A stretch of DNA of 64,000 bases. It comes from UBA1672 sp963977495 (GTDB lineage Bacteria > Pseudomonadota > Alphaproteobacteria > Micavibrionales > Micavibrionaceae). This document shows positions 9,447 through 17,548 of the stretch, one piece after another. Location of the stretch: positions 34,486 to 98,485 of the forward strand of contig CAXBOT010000006.1 of NCBI GenBank assembly GCA_963977495.1, in the 5' to 3' direction. The notes below the pieces were generated by a model. That model worked only from the letters and a program-made list of their open reading frames with translations. It searched no databases and was not told the origin of the DNA. Numbering within the stretch: position 1 is the first letter of the stretch; each line of letters opens with the position of its first letter. A program made the translations under genes and the position numbers.

Positions 9447-10577
9447 ATGATTTATTTTTTGCAAAATTATATCGAAATGGATATATGTCTAGCTATGGAA
9501 AATGCGGCAAATTTACTGAGAAATCTCGAAAATACATCTTATGGTATTGGGCGGACTTTTTCTGAAGCAGGCCTGAACGGATACATGGCTTCAGCTATTT
9601 TTGTGGCATCAACCGAATCGCCGGGCACTGTTTTTGCGGTGACGCATGCGGGTGGGTCACAACAACATTACGCGCGCACAGACAAACATGTTTATCTACG
9701 CCGTTTTTCTCCGAACAACAGTATTGCCGCGCAGGTTTTCGGTGAAAATGAAGCCTCTATGTACGCGAGTCGTATGTTTCCTGATGAACATCTATGTATC
9801 AATATGCCTATCAAGCACCAAGGCAGACCGGATAATGATTTATATTCACGCGGTATGTTGCAGGTTGTTTTTGGCACTGATTCGGGGGTGGATTTAGGCG
9901 ACGTTAAATCTCATTTAGAAAGCCAGCCGACATTTCAGGCACTTTCCGGCATTATCGTGCCGTTGCTTGATGGGGTGGATGACGGGCGTGATTCTTTCTT
10001 TAAAGTTAGAGAGCCATATAACGCCAATTCGGTTGTTATGTTTTTTGATATATCCGATTTTTCCGGTCACTCTAATCGTTTAGGACATTACAGAGCGCAG
10101 GATTTCGCTGATAAATTTTGTCAGGATTTTATGAACCCGATTAGCGCGGAGTACGGTGCGAATCTTCTGCGATATGAAGGTGATGGGCTTTGGCTTGATA
10201 TGCCGATTGATCAGTTTGCCTCGGACGCAGAGCGCCGTGAACAAATGAAAAATGCGATTGAAATGGCGCGGCACGCCACAAGCGAATTTAGCGCCTTTGC
10301 TGTTGATCAGGATCATGGTTTTCAAGATGCTAAGCTTAAAGTGTCTATAGAACTTGGTGAGGTCAGGGATTATTACTGGAATCAAAATCAGGGATTGATT
10401 ATGAAGCCGAATGATCGCTCCGGCTCCGTATTTTTACATATTAGGAATGCTGATCATGCGGTTGCGCGTCGCGACAAAAACGACATTGTCCTTGGTCCTG
10501 AGTTAAGGGCAGAGCTTGGTCATACGAGCATATATAATATTTCTCCCGATGATTTTGAGCATTATTTTCCACAATAG
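9447..10577 (+). CDS. Class III nucleotide cyclase with N-terminal GAF-like sensor region
   Basis: The C-terminal half (about residues 190-370) matches a class III adenylate/guanylate cyclase homology domain: VVMFFDISDFSGHSNR with the first metal Asp201, RYEGDGLWLDMP with the second metal Asp246, LKVSIELGEV, and SVFLHIRNADHAVARR where the family's VNxAxR motif is expected. Residues about 25-175 look like a GAF-type sensor. Both metal-binding aspartates are kept, so catalysis is possible; the base preference (A, G, C or U) cannot be told. The start is uncertain: ATGs at 9447, 9477 and 9495 all lack a good Shine-Dalgarno. It is divergent from the nuclease-nucleotidase operon across 85 bases, which suggests a signal-plus-effector relationship (inference). 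Confidence 0.75.
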   Translation: MIYFLQNYIEMDICLAMENAANLLRNLENTSYGIGRTFSEAGLNGYMASAIFVASTESPGTVFAVTHAGGSQQHYARTDKHVYLRRFSPNNSIAAQVFGENEASMYASRMFPDEHLCINMPIKHQGRPDNDLYSRGMLQVVFGTDSGVDLGDVKSHLESQPTFQALSGIIVPLLDGVDDGRDSFFKVREPYNANSVVMFFDISDFSGHSNRLGHYRAQDFADKFCQDFMNPISAEYGANLLRYEGDGLWLDMPIDQFASDAERREQMKNAIEMARHATSEFSAFAVDQDHGFQDAKLKVSIELGEVRDYYWNQNQGLIMKPNDRSGSVFLHIRNADHAVARRDKNDIVLGPELRAELGHTSIYNISPDDFEHYFPQ

Positions 10578-10846
10578 AGGTTATCACATAATTTTATGGT
10601 TAATTGGTTGTGTAGGTAGCAAGAAAAAACCTCAAAATTAAGTTACTAGAGCACCTTTCGAAAATACTAATGCTTCATTGCTATTACTGATGATGCCGGT
10701 ACCGGTGCAAATTACCTCAGAGATCAAAGAGCCAAGAAGTGCGGAAGTATACGGGGGAGGGTATTCTTCGTTTTGACTTGCCTTTTGACACGGAGTGTCA
10801 TTAGGTGTCACACATTTGGTTTAAATTAGAATTGTGACATAAGGCG
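10578..10846. promoter_or_regulatory. Intergenic region with palindromic operator-like sites upstream of the YidE-like gene
   Basis: There is no gene here. Close to the downstream start lies a perfect inverted repeat, TGACAC-GGA-GTGTCA, at 10786-10800, immediately followed by GTGTCACAC at 10805-10813 and a further TGTGACA about 20 bases on. The repeated TGTCA/TGACA half-sites look like binding sites for a dimeric regulator controlling the transporter gene. The regulator is unknown. Confidence 0.45.
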
Positions 10847-12511
10847 ATGGAAGTTAACATATACGACATACTACTTAGCGATAAGGTGCTTGTGATTTTT
10901 ACAGTTATAAGCATGGGGTATTTACTTGGAAAGCTAAATATCTTTGGCTTTAGGCTAGGCAATGTCACTGGTGTTTTGATTATTGGACTTTTATTTGGTT
11001 CATTTGGTTTCGTTGGGGTACCTGAATTAGCCACGTTTGGATTTACAATTTTTATATTCTGTGTCGGCCTTCAAGCGGGCCCAAGCTTCTTTGCAGCATT
11101 TGCTTCTGATGGAACTAAGTATTTAGCTATTTCATTCATTGTTGCAATTTCTGCCGTTACTTTATGTCAGCTATTTTCTGTTGTTTTTGATATGGAACTT
11201 GGATTAGCCGCTGGCATGCTCGCTGGCTCTTTAACGAGCACACCAACACTTGTAGGAGCGCAGGACGCCGTACGCGGTGGTTTAGTGCCCATGCCCAATG
11301 ACATCTCTGCCGAACAAGTTATTAAGAATATTAGCGTCGCTTATTCCTTGACTTATCTCTTCGGAATTGGGGGGTTAATGTTTATCATTAAATTTATCCC
11401 GACAATCTTTAGTATTGATCTACCTGCAGAATCTAGAAAAATAATGCCCACTAGAGCAAACATAAAACCAATAAATGAAAACAACTTGCCGATGGTCAGG
11501 ACGTATCAAATTGATAGTGGTAAGCTGGTTGGTAAAAACATTGCTCAAATCCAAGAAGAAACAAAGCAATATTTTACGGTACTCGGAATTCGCAGAGATC
11601 AGAAAATTATAGATTTAGACGTTAATATCACGATACAAAAAAATGATATAATTTCTGTCGTTGCTTCTATTGCGCAGCATAATCTTGCAAAAAACAATAA
11701 AATGCCGGAAGTTTTTGATAAAGAGCTATTAAACTATAGAATTCGTACCAAAGAGATTGTCATCGCTAAATCTGATTGTGCAGGAATGTCAATACAGGAA
11801 CTTCACCTTGAGTCGGAACATGCGTGTTTCCCATTAGGGCTTGTTCGTATGGGAATTAGGCTTCCAATTAGTAAAAACACGATCATACAAAAAGGCGATA
11901 AACTGGAGGTTATTGGAGAAGAAGAACACATAATCAAACTTAGCGAAACATTAGGAACTCTTGAAACTGATTTGGAAAGGACTGATTTGCTGACATTGTG
12001 TCTCGGAGTTGCATTAGGGCTTCTTCTTGGAACAATTGTTATAAATCTAGGTGAGATATCAATCGGGTTGGGAAGTGCTGGCGGGTTACTAATTGTTGGT
12101 ATTCTTGTTGGGTTTTTCAGGTCTGTTCACCCGACTTTTGGCGCTTTTCCCCGTGCTGCAAGGAACATTATGATGGATTTTGGTATTGTTCTCTTTATGT
12201 CCTCCATAGGCTTGAACGCAGGAAGTGAAGTCTTAGGGGCCTTATCATCCGTTGGGTTTATGCTCATATTATGTGGCATGAGCATAACTATTATACCGGT
12301 TTTAGTGGCCTTCCTTTTTGGCCGTTATGTGTTAAGAATGAATGCGGCTCTATTGTTAGGATCCATAACTGGATCTATGACAAGTACACCATCTCTCAAC
12401 CTTGTAAATGAAGCTGCCAATAGTCAAGTGCCTGGGCTTGGCTACGCTGGTAGCTATGCATTCTCGAATGTAATTTTAACGTTCTGCGGTGCTTTAATGG
12501 TTTTTCTTTAA
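10847..12511 (+). CDS. AspT/YidE/YbjL-family transporter with TrkA-C (RCK C) domains
   Basis: This inner-membrane protein has two hydrophobic blocks (about residues 10-190 and 380-554) of several helices each, separated by a soluble part with two TrkA_C-like modules (about 205-290 and 300-365). The inverted-repeat signatures LGNVTGVLIIGLLFG and GLAAGMLAGSLTSTPTL reappear in the second half as GGLLIVGILVG and LLLGSITGSMTSTPSL, the duplicated motif of aspartate:alanine-exchanger-like antiporters. The substrate is unknown; an anion or organic-acid exchanger is likely. The 554-residue length is normal. The upstream TGTCA palindromes suggest specific regulation. Confidence 0.85.
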   Translation: MEVNIYDILLSDKVLVIFTVISMGYLLGKLNIFGFRLGNVTGVLIIGLLFGSFGFVGVPELATFGFTIFIFCVGLQAGPSFFAAFASDGTKYLAISFIVAISAVTLCQLFSVVFDMELGLAAGMLAGSLTSTPTLVGAQDAVRGGLVPMPNDISAEQVIKNISVAYSLTYLFGIGGLMFIIKFIPTIFSIDLPAESRKIMPTRANIKPINENNLPMVRTYQIDSGKLVGKNIAQIQEETKQYFTVLGIRRDQKIIDLDVNITIQKNDIISVVASIAQHNLAKNNKMPEVFDKELLNYRIRTKEIVIAKSDCAGMSIQELHLESEHACFPLGLVRMGIRLPISKNTIIQKGDKLEVIGEEEHIIKLSETLGTLETDLERTDLLTLCLGVALGLLLGTIVINLGEISIGLGSAGGLLIVGILVGFFRSVHPTFGAFPRAARNIMMDFGIVLFMSSIGLNAGSEVLGALSSVGFMLILCGMSITIIPVLVAFLFGRYVLRMNAALLLGSITGSMTSTPSLNLVNEAANSQVPGLGYAGSYAFSNVILTFCGALMVFL

Positions 12512-12638
12512 GGGAAGTTTAGTTTTGGAAAGGAGTGAGTAAAACAATAAAAATAAAAGAGGATACGGTAGGCGGCGAGACAAAGATCAGAGATATTCGC
12601 ATCTCTACATGATAATTAAAGTCTGGACATTCGTTTCT

Positions 12639-13169
12639 TTATTTATTCCATGGCATTTTGGAGAGTATCATAGCCAATCCGCACCACCCCGTTAAGCCTG
12701 CAAAGCATAATGCTGCACCCAAAATTCCCGCCAACACAAAAGCTATTTGCACTCCCGTAAACCCAATCACAACACATAGAGCGATTAAGAACCCAATAAT
12801 AATCTGAACTTGTCTGAAAATTGATATGTTTGCTGATGAAGTCGATGATTCAATAATGGGTAAACCTTGCGCTTTCCATGCTTCAATTCCGCCTTCGATG
12901 TTGATGATTTTATTCTGACAAGACCCCAAGCCCTGAATACGTTCACATGCCATTTGGCCGCGCGAACCCTTCAAGCACTGAAAGAGTATAGTTTTTTTTG
13001 CGGGAATTTCCAACATTTGAAACCCGACCTCTAAAACACTTAAAGGGACAGAGATTGCATAAGCAATGTGACTTTCCTTAAACTCATCCGGTTCACGTAC
13101 ATCGATTAAAACGGCCTCGCCATTTTTAATCAGAGCGGCGGCCTGTTCGACACTAATACTTTTGGTCAT
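12639..13169 (-). CDS. Rhodanese domain protein with C-terminal membrane helices (YgaP-like)
   Basis: Residues 1-110 form a rhodanese domain with catalytic Cys65 in the six-residue loop CLKGSR; it transfers sulfane sulfur. Residues about 118-170 are two hydrophobic helices (FRQVQIIIGFLIALCVVIGF and an LAGILGAALCFAGLTG segment) matching the inner-membrane DUF2892 part of YgaP. The gene starts behind a strong AAGGAG and overlaps the upstream ArsR gene by four bases, reproducing the YgaV-YgaP pair. The likely role is persulfide handling at the membrane under reducing or sulfide conditions. Confidence 0.88.
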   Translation of the reverse strand: MTKSISVEQAAALIKNGEAVLIDVREPDEFKESHIAYAISVPLSVLEVGFQMLEIPAKKTILFQCLKGSRGQMACERIQGLGSCQNKIINIEGGIEAWKAQGLPIIESSTSSANISIFRQVQIIIGFLIALCVVIGFTGVQIAFVLAGILGAALCFAGLTGWCGLAMILSKMPWNK

Positions 13170-13477
13170 TTTGTACTCTCCTTATCCAGTTTTTGGCAAA
13201 ATTCCTTATAAAGAACATCCATTATTTTAAGAACAGCGTTATTATTAATACGATAATATAATGTGCGGTGGTCTCGCCGGAATGTAACGATTTCTTCCTC
13301 TTTTAGCTTGGATAAATGCTGCGACATAGATGTTTGGGCCAAACCCGTTGCCGCAATCAATTCTGTGACGCTTTTTTCACTTTCTACTAATTGACAGAGA
13401 ATGAGCAAGCGATGCGGGCTAGCCAATCCCTTTAAAAAACCAGAGGCACGATCCGCATTATCTTCTATTTCTTTCAT
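13166..13477 (-). CDS. ArsR-family repressor, YgaV/BigR-like sulfide/redox sensor
   Basis: This 103-residue winged-helix regulator has the ArsR DNA-recognition helix in ATGLAQTSMSQHLSKLKEEE. Two cysteines, Cys28 (LILCQL) and Cys94 (KEFCQK), sit where BigR/YgaV carry the pair that forms a disulfide or polysulfide bridge on exposure to sulfide. It is translationally coupled (ATGA) to the rhodanese gene and divergent from dps. It probably represses its own operon, and perhaps dps, through a palindromic site in the shared intergenic region. Residue positions and gene pairing are seen; ligand and targets are inferred. Confidence 0.87.
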   Translation of the reverse strand: MKEIEDNADRASGFLKGLASPHRLLILCQLVESEKSVTELIAATGLAQTSMSQHLSKLKEEEIVTFRRDHRTLYYRINNNAVLKIMDVLYKEFCQKLDKESTK

Positions 13478-13549
13478 TAAAAAATCACCCTTTACAATTT
13501 ATAAAAACATGATATCATAAAAATATAATATAAAACAAGAGGAAATAAT
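13478..13549. promoter_or_regulatory. Divergent arsR/dps promoter region with ATGATATCAT palindrome
   Basis: The 72-base AT-rich spacer contains a perfect 10-base palindrome at 13509-13518, centred between the two starts. It is a reasonable operator for the adjacent ArsR-type repressor. A TATAAT-like string lies in the ATATAATATAAAA stretch just before the dps ribosome binding site. Confidence 0.45.
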
Positions 13550-13990
13550 ATGAGCAATAAGCCCACAGCCCACGCTTTAAAAATTGTTTTGGCAGACAGT
13601 TATGCCCTTTACCTGAAAACGCATAATTATCATTGGAACGTTGAGGGGGCTAACTTCAGAGCTTTGCACTTGATGTTTGAAGGACAATATACGGATCTAG
13701 CTATAGCGGTGGACGACATAGCAGAGCGCATAAGAGCCCTGGGAGAAAAAGCACCCGGTACATTCTCTGCATTTTCAAAACTCTCCTCCATCAAAGAAGG
13801 GGATGAGAATGCCAGTGCAGCTTCTATGATTAAAGAGCTTGCAAATTCTCAAGATACGATCATTGGAAGCCTTAAAAATGCTTTGGATGTGGCACAAAAA
13901 GCCAATGATGAAGTGACTGCCGGACTTTTAATTGATCGCATGGGGGTTCATGAGAAAGCGGCATGGATGTTAAAAAGCACAGTAGTCTAA
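13550..13990 (+). CDS. dps: Dps-family DNA-protection / ferritin-like protein
   Basis: Dps forms a dodecameric shell that oxidises and stores iron and shields DNA from peroxide. The inter-subunit ferroxidase residues are conserved with the usual spacing: His28 in HNYHWN, His40, Asp55 and Glu59 in AVDDIAERIRALG. The 146-residue length is normal for the short Dps form without a DNA-binding tail. A good GAGG site precedes the ATG. It is followed 25 bases later by the AhpD-like gene and is divergent from a redox-sensing ArsR gene, forming an oxidative or sulfide stress cluster. Confidence 0.93.
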   Translation: MSNKPTAHALKIVLADSYALYLKTHNYHWNVEGANFRALHLMFEGQYTDLAIAVDDIAERIRALGEKAPGTFSAFSKLSSIKEGDENASAASMIKELANSQDTIIGSLKNALDVAQKANDEVTAGLLIDRMGVHEKAAWMLKSTVV

Positions 13991-14015
13991 CCTTAATTAA
14001 CCGAGGAGAAAGAAA

Positions 14016-14357
14016 ATGACTAAAGATTACAAAGCGCTAACAAAAGATATTTCTGAATATGCAGGTGAGCTAAAAAAAGCAGTGCCGGACGCAATGAACG
14101 GGTTTTACGCTCTTTCTAAGGCGGCAACGGCTGATGGTGCGATTGATAAAAAAACGAAGGAATTCATTGCCCTTGCAATTGGCGTGACCCAACGTTGTGA
14201 TGGGTGTATCGGATTTCATATCAAGGCTCTTATAGGCTTAGGCGCCACACGAGAAGAGGTCGCTGAAATTATGGCTATGTGCGTTTATATGGGCGGCGGC
14301 CCTGCCCTTATGTATGCGGCGGATGCTTTAAGGGCCTTTGATCAGTTTGACGGTTGA
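14016..14357 (+). CDS. AhpD-like carboxymuconolactone decarboxylase family protein
   Basis: This 113-residue protein has the peroxidase-type motif Cys61-x2-Cys64-x3-His68 (CDGCIGFHIKALIGLG) of AhpD-like alkylhydroperoxidase-fold proteins, followed by the usual TREEVAEIM helix. It likely reduces peroxides or serves as a thiol partner. The start follows CGAGGAGA. It is probably co-transcribed with dps. Its last ~54 bases form the beginning of the 260-bp segment repeated at 27574-27833. Confidence 0.9.
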   Translation: MTKDYKALTKDISEYAGELKKAVPDAMNGFYALSKAATADGAIDKKTKEFIALAIGVTQRCDGCIGFHIKALIGLGATREEVAEIMAMCVYMGGGPALMYAADALRAFDQFDG

Positions 14358-14563
14358 TTTAGTGCCGCCAGATAAAACACAGTTTTGTCTGATGACTTTT
14401 TCTGATTAAAAGCGGTATGATACGCTCGCTCCGATAGTCCATGGATTGATATCAACGTCATAGGCGTTCAATGCGCCGTTATTAACGCTGGCATCGACAT
14501 TTAGGTCAATATATTTAGCATCCATATTAAGGCCCCAATTTTTGTTAATCCAGTAATCAAAAC
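14304..14563. repeat. 260-bp duplicated segment, copy 1 (ahpD 3' end + ompW 3' end)
   Basis: Bases 14304-14563 align without gaps to 27574-27833 with only a handful of mismatches. Copy 1 holds the true end of the ahpD-like gene and only the C-terminal ~50 codons of ompW (minus strand). Copy 2 holds the reverse: a broken ahpD end and a full ompW. Homology stops abruptly at 14563, where a different ~50-bp repeat begins. This is the scar of a rearrangement or segment duplication. Confidence 0.85.
14406..14563 (-). pseudogene. ompW 3'-end remnant
   Basis: Minus-strand sequence encodes the last ~50 residues of an OmpW-type outer membrane barrel (from YWINKNWGLNMDAKYI to a terminal YRF), nearly identical to the intact gene at 27676-28317. 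Upstream codons in the same frame come from an unrelated repeat (MPMCSPSGLMRP...), so there is no signal peptide and no functional barrel. Confidence 0.85.
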
Positions 14564-14615
14564 ACTCCTTTGCGCAAGACCTTATAAATGGTCTCATAAG
14601 ACCTGACGGGGAACA
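14564..14615. repeat. ~50-bp junction repeat, copy A
   Basis: This sequence, starting ACTCCTTTGCGCAAGACC, recurs at 23927-23976 with a few changes, and its last 18 bases recur at 3436-3453 on the other strand. It contains small inverted repeats (AGACC...GGTCT, then CATAAGACC). In each case it sits exactly at the edge of a broken gene or segment boundary. It could be a recombination site or the end of an unrecognised mobile element. Confidence 0.6.
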
Positions 14616-14674
14616 CATTGGCAACTCGATGTTATTGATTATATTTCATTCATAAAATCGCATATGATGAAGAT

Positions 14675-16405
14675 ATGAAAGAATCCCTTCTAACTGATAT
14701 TTTTTTGCATGCTGGATTTTTCCTGGCCTTATCGGCACTTGTAATTCCGATTTTGCGGTATTTCAAAATTCCAATTGCTTTAGGATACTTGCTCGCAGGT
14801 ATCGCTCTTGGGCCATTCGCTTTGGGCTCCCTTACAGAACAATATACCTTTTTAAATGTCATCAGCCTGCAAGACACGTCGCATGTGAAGATACTGGCTG
14901 AACTTGGTATTGTTTTGCTTTTATTTGTTATTGGCTTGGAGTTAACCCCCAGACGCCTATGGCAAATGCGTTATCTTGTGTTTGGCTTAGGAGGCACTCA
15001 GGTATTACTCTCAGCATTGATTATCGGAAGTATTGCTTATTTTTGGGGAAATAATTTTCAAGTTTCATTGCTGCTCGGATTAAGCCTTGCACTATCTTCT
15101 ACGGCCATCGTGATTCAGTGGCTTCAAGAAAGAAAACTCTTTGTTACAAATATGGGGCGCATAAGCTTTAGTATTTTATTATTTCAGGATCTTGCTGTGA
15201 TTCCCATATTGTTAATCTTAACAATTATGAGCACAGAAATTGAAGTGCATATCAGTCAATTTGTTTTCTATTCTTTATTAAAAATGTTAGGGACTATTGT
15301 TGTGCTCTATTTTGTTGGCAAAATAATACTTAAGCCTCTTTTCATTTTTGCCAATAATTATGGTGGGTCTGAAGGCTTTATGGCCCTTAGCCTTCTTGTC
15401 ATTATCACCAGTGCTTCTATTGCATCGCTTGCAGGTTTATCTATGGCACTTGGCGCGTTTATTGCGGGGGTATTACTCGCAGACACACAATATCGCCATG
15501 AGATTAGTTCTCTAATCACGCCTTTCAAAGGTATGTTGCTAGGAATCTTTTTTTTATCGTTCGGAATGAGTATTAATTTACATTATATTGCCGCCAAACC
15601 TTTCTGGCTTATCACTTCAGTTTTTGGCTTAATAGCGATAAAGGCCAGTATCATTTTTATACTTTGTAAAGCATGGAAACAAACAACGTCGGTTGCAGCG
15701 GAGAGCGCGATTTTACTTGCTCAGGCTGGAGAGTTTGGTCTTTTGATCGTAGGAAGTGCCCTTACAGTTGGCTTGATAGAAGAAGATGTTGGTCAATTTA
15801 TGTTAATTATGATTGGGAGCACAATGATACTAAGTCCGATTATGGCGCCTTTAGCTAGAAAGGTTGGACGTTTCATTGAAATCTCACAGTCAGAAAAACA
15901 CACGCCTGATTATGAAGAAATCTTAGATCATAAAGAAAACCATGTCGTGCTTTTGGGGTATGGCAGGATGGGTAAAGCGATAGCCAGTTTATTGTGTAAG
16001 GAAGGTATTGATATATTGGCATTTGATAACAACGCTAGCTGCGTTCAATTTGGATATGCTCGTGGTGTACCTATTTTCTTTGGAGATGCTTCTAGGAAAC
16101 ATACTTTGGATGCTGCCAACCTTAAAAAAGCCATTTGTGCTGTGATTGCTATAGATGATGTAGAAGCCACGCATCGTATTATCAGCGCAATCCGCCAGAT
16201 AGACCCTGAACTTTCCATTATTGTGAGAGCACAAAAAGAAGAAGATGTAGACCACTTTCATAAGACAGCATTCGTCACTGCTATTCCAGAGCATCAGCAT
16301 GTTAGTGCAAAGATTTCAGAACAAATACTCGAGCGATGTCGTCACTGTAATGACAATCCGAGAAAATACATTTCAAATCAAAACAATGATCATTCAAGCC
16401 AATAG
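14675..16405 (+). CDS. Kef-type monovalent cation/proton antiporter with RCK (TrkA-N) domain
   Basis: This CPA2-family membrane protein has about twelve hydrophobic helices (residues ~10-385) including ALGYLLAGIALGPF, LLLFVIGLELTPRRLW, LALSSTAIVIQWL, LLFQDLAVIPILLIL and SMALGAFIAGVLLADT. A cytosolic Rossmann RCK domain follows (about 415-535) with the nucleotide loop VVLLGYGRMGKAIAS. It resembles the KefB/KefC and RosB group and would move K+ or Na+ against protons, gated by nucleotide or thiol state. The 576-residue length is normal. No partner KefF/G gene is adjacent. The short SD GATGAAG precedes the start. Confidence 0.9.
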   Translation: MKESLLTDIFLHAGFFLALSALVIPILRYFKIPIALGYLLAGIALGPFALGSLTEQYTFLNVISLQDTSHVKILAELGIVLLLFVIGLELTPRRLWQMRYLVFGLGGTQVLLSALIIGSIAYFWGNNFQVSLLLGLSLALSSTAIVIQWLQERKLFVTNMGRISFSILLFQDLAVIPILLILTIMSTEIEVHISQFVFYSLLKMLGTIVVLYFVGKIILKPLFIFANNYGGSEGFMALSLLVIITSASIASLAGLSMALGAFIAGVLLADTQYRHEISSLITPFKGMLLGIFFLSFGMSINLHYIAAKPFWLITSVFGLIAIKASIIFILCKAWKQTTSVAAESAILLAQAGEFGLLIVGSALTVGLIEEDVGQFMLIMIGSTMILSPIMAPLARKVGRFIEISQSEKHTPDYEEILDHKENHVVLLGYGRMGKAIASLLCKEGIDILAFDNNASCVQFGYARGVPIFFGDASRKHTLDAANLKKAICAVIAIDDVEATHRIISAIRQIDPELSIIVRAQKEEDVDHFHKTAFVTAIPEHQHVSAKISEQILERCRHCNDNPRKYISNQNNDHSSQ

Positions 16406-16423
16406 TAATAAATTGGTGAAAGG

Positions 16424-17308
16424 CTACAACTGTGCAAGCATCATTGCCATTGAAATATAGATAACCGCTCTTAATGCACCCACTGCTATATTTTTTTGCT
16501 CTAGAACTTCTTTCGTTGTATCGATGCCAAAAAGTATAATATGTTCAGCAGTAAAAGAAAGCACTTTTAAAACAAGTATCATGGCAATACAAACACCCAC
16601 CCAAGGAACAAAAAGCGTTTTTAGGTCATACAGCTCATAAGAAAGAATGTTTGTAGCAATACCAATAGCTAAAGCTGTACCAATCTTTCGCCCCGCAAAG
16701 GATAAGGCAAGAGCGATATTACAATTCTGAAGCTCTTTCTGAATAGACATACCCGCATGAAAAAAACAAAACAGCTTACGCCTTAAATACGTTGCTCCGG
16801 TCAAAAGTGCCTGTGAGACAATATAGCCCAAAACCAAAGCAATTAACCCTTCTAAACTGTTATCCGTTACCCACATCATAATAGAACGTATTATAATTGC
16901 GGACGCCAAAACATTACCCGCATCAGCGATGGCAACAGCAATGTTACCGTTGCTAATCTCATCACGAAGATAAATATCAGGCAAAGTAATTTTGTCAAAA
17001 ATCCAACGCGTCAATGCCATAAGGATAATACCTGCAAGACCATATACACCAATAGTAACGGCAGAGCCGAGAATACTATCCATATAGGTTCCGTGCATAA
17101 CACCTGTCAGCATAATAGTAACAGCAAATGTCACGCCAGCCATAGAAATTCCAAATGCCGGATTATCTTTTTTGAAGAGTTCGTCTGAAGCGTTTATATG
17201 AGCAATGGTTCCTGAAAACAGCCTTATGGAAGTGAATAGAGCTATGACCACAGCAAGGTTCATAATTAACGTGATATTGTAACTATGATCCCAATAAAAC
17301 CAATCCAT
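16424..17308 (-). CDS. DUF350 family integral membrane protein
   Basis: The sequence shows eight hydrophobic segments arranged as a duplicated DUF350 unit (an AVIADAGNVLASAIIIRS-like half and a LSFAGRKIGTALAIGIATNI-like half, then ALRAVIYISMAMML). Homologues such as YjfL are uncharacterised inner-membrane proteins. In-frame starts exist at GTG 17323, ATG 17314 and ATG 17308; the last has GGAG nine bases upstream and is preferred. It converges with the Kef-type gene. Function is unknown; the association with ion antiport and stress genes hints at envelope or ion homeostasis. Confidence 0.78.
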   Translation of the reverse strand: MDWFYWDHSYNITLIMNLAVVIALFTSIRLFSGTIAHINASDELFKKDNPAFGISMAGVTFAVTIMLTGVMHGTYMDSILGSAVTIGVYGLAGIILMALTRWIFDKITLPDIYLRDEISNGNIAVAIADAGNVLASAIIIRSIMMWVTDNSLEGLIALVLGYIVSQALLTGATYLRRKLFCFFHAGMSIQKELQNCNIALALSFAGRKIGTALAIGIATNILSYELYDLKTLFVPWVGVCIAMILVLKVLSFTAEHIILFGIDTTKEVLEQKNIAVGALRAVIYISMAMMLAQL

Positions 17309-17473
17309 TCTCATGATCTCCACTCTATATTGAACAAAACCTTAAAGTACGCTTCTTAATATCATTTATTATTAAACCGTATTCAACGCTTGAGCCCGAT
17401 AAAGCTTGCTATACTCACATTTTTGAATAGATATACTTCTAGAAAAGACAACAAACGATTAATTTTCAACCTT

Positions 17474-17487
17474 TTGACTTACATTAA
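17474..17487. promoter_or_regulatory. Near-consensus FNR/Anr box upstream of uspA
   Basis: TTGAC-TTAC-ATTAA matches the TTGAY-N4-RTCAA consensus at nine of ten positions and lies about 62 bases before the uspA start, a suitable distance for an anaerobically activated promoter. One mismatch makes it weaker than the three perfect boxes at 28387, 36715 and 38010. Confidence 0.5.
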
Positions 17488-17548
17488 GGAACTCAATTAC
17501 GTATCATGCCCTAATATCCTCATAAAATGTAAAATAGGAGAATAAAGC

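Noticed and set aside
12536..12613. A GTG-started 25-residue frame (SKTIKIKEDTVGGETKIRD...) near an AAAGGAG
   Set aside because: The spacing to the ribosome site is almost nil, it is very short and no homology is evident; probably a remnant or chance.
17281..17323. GTG 17323 as the start of the DUF350 gene
   Set aside because: The GGAG that overlaps this codon is well placed for the ATG at 17308 instead.
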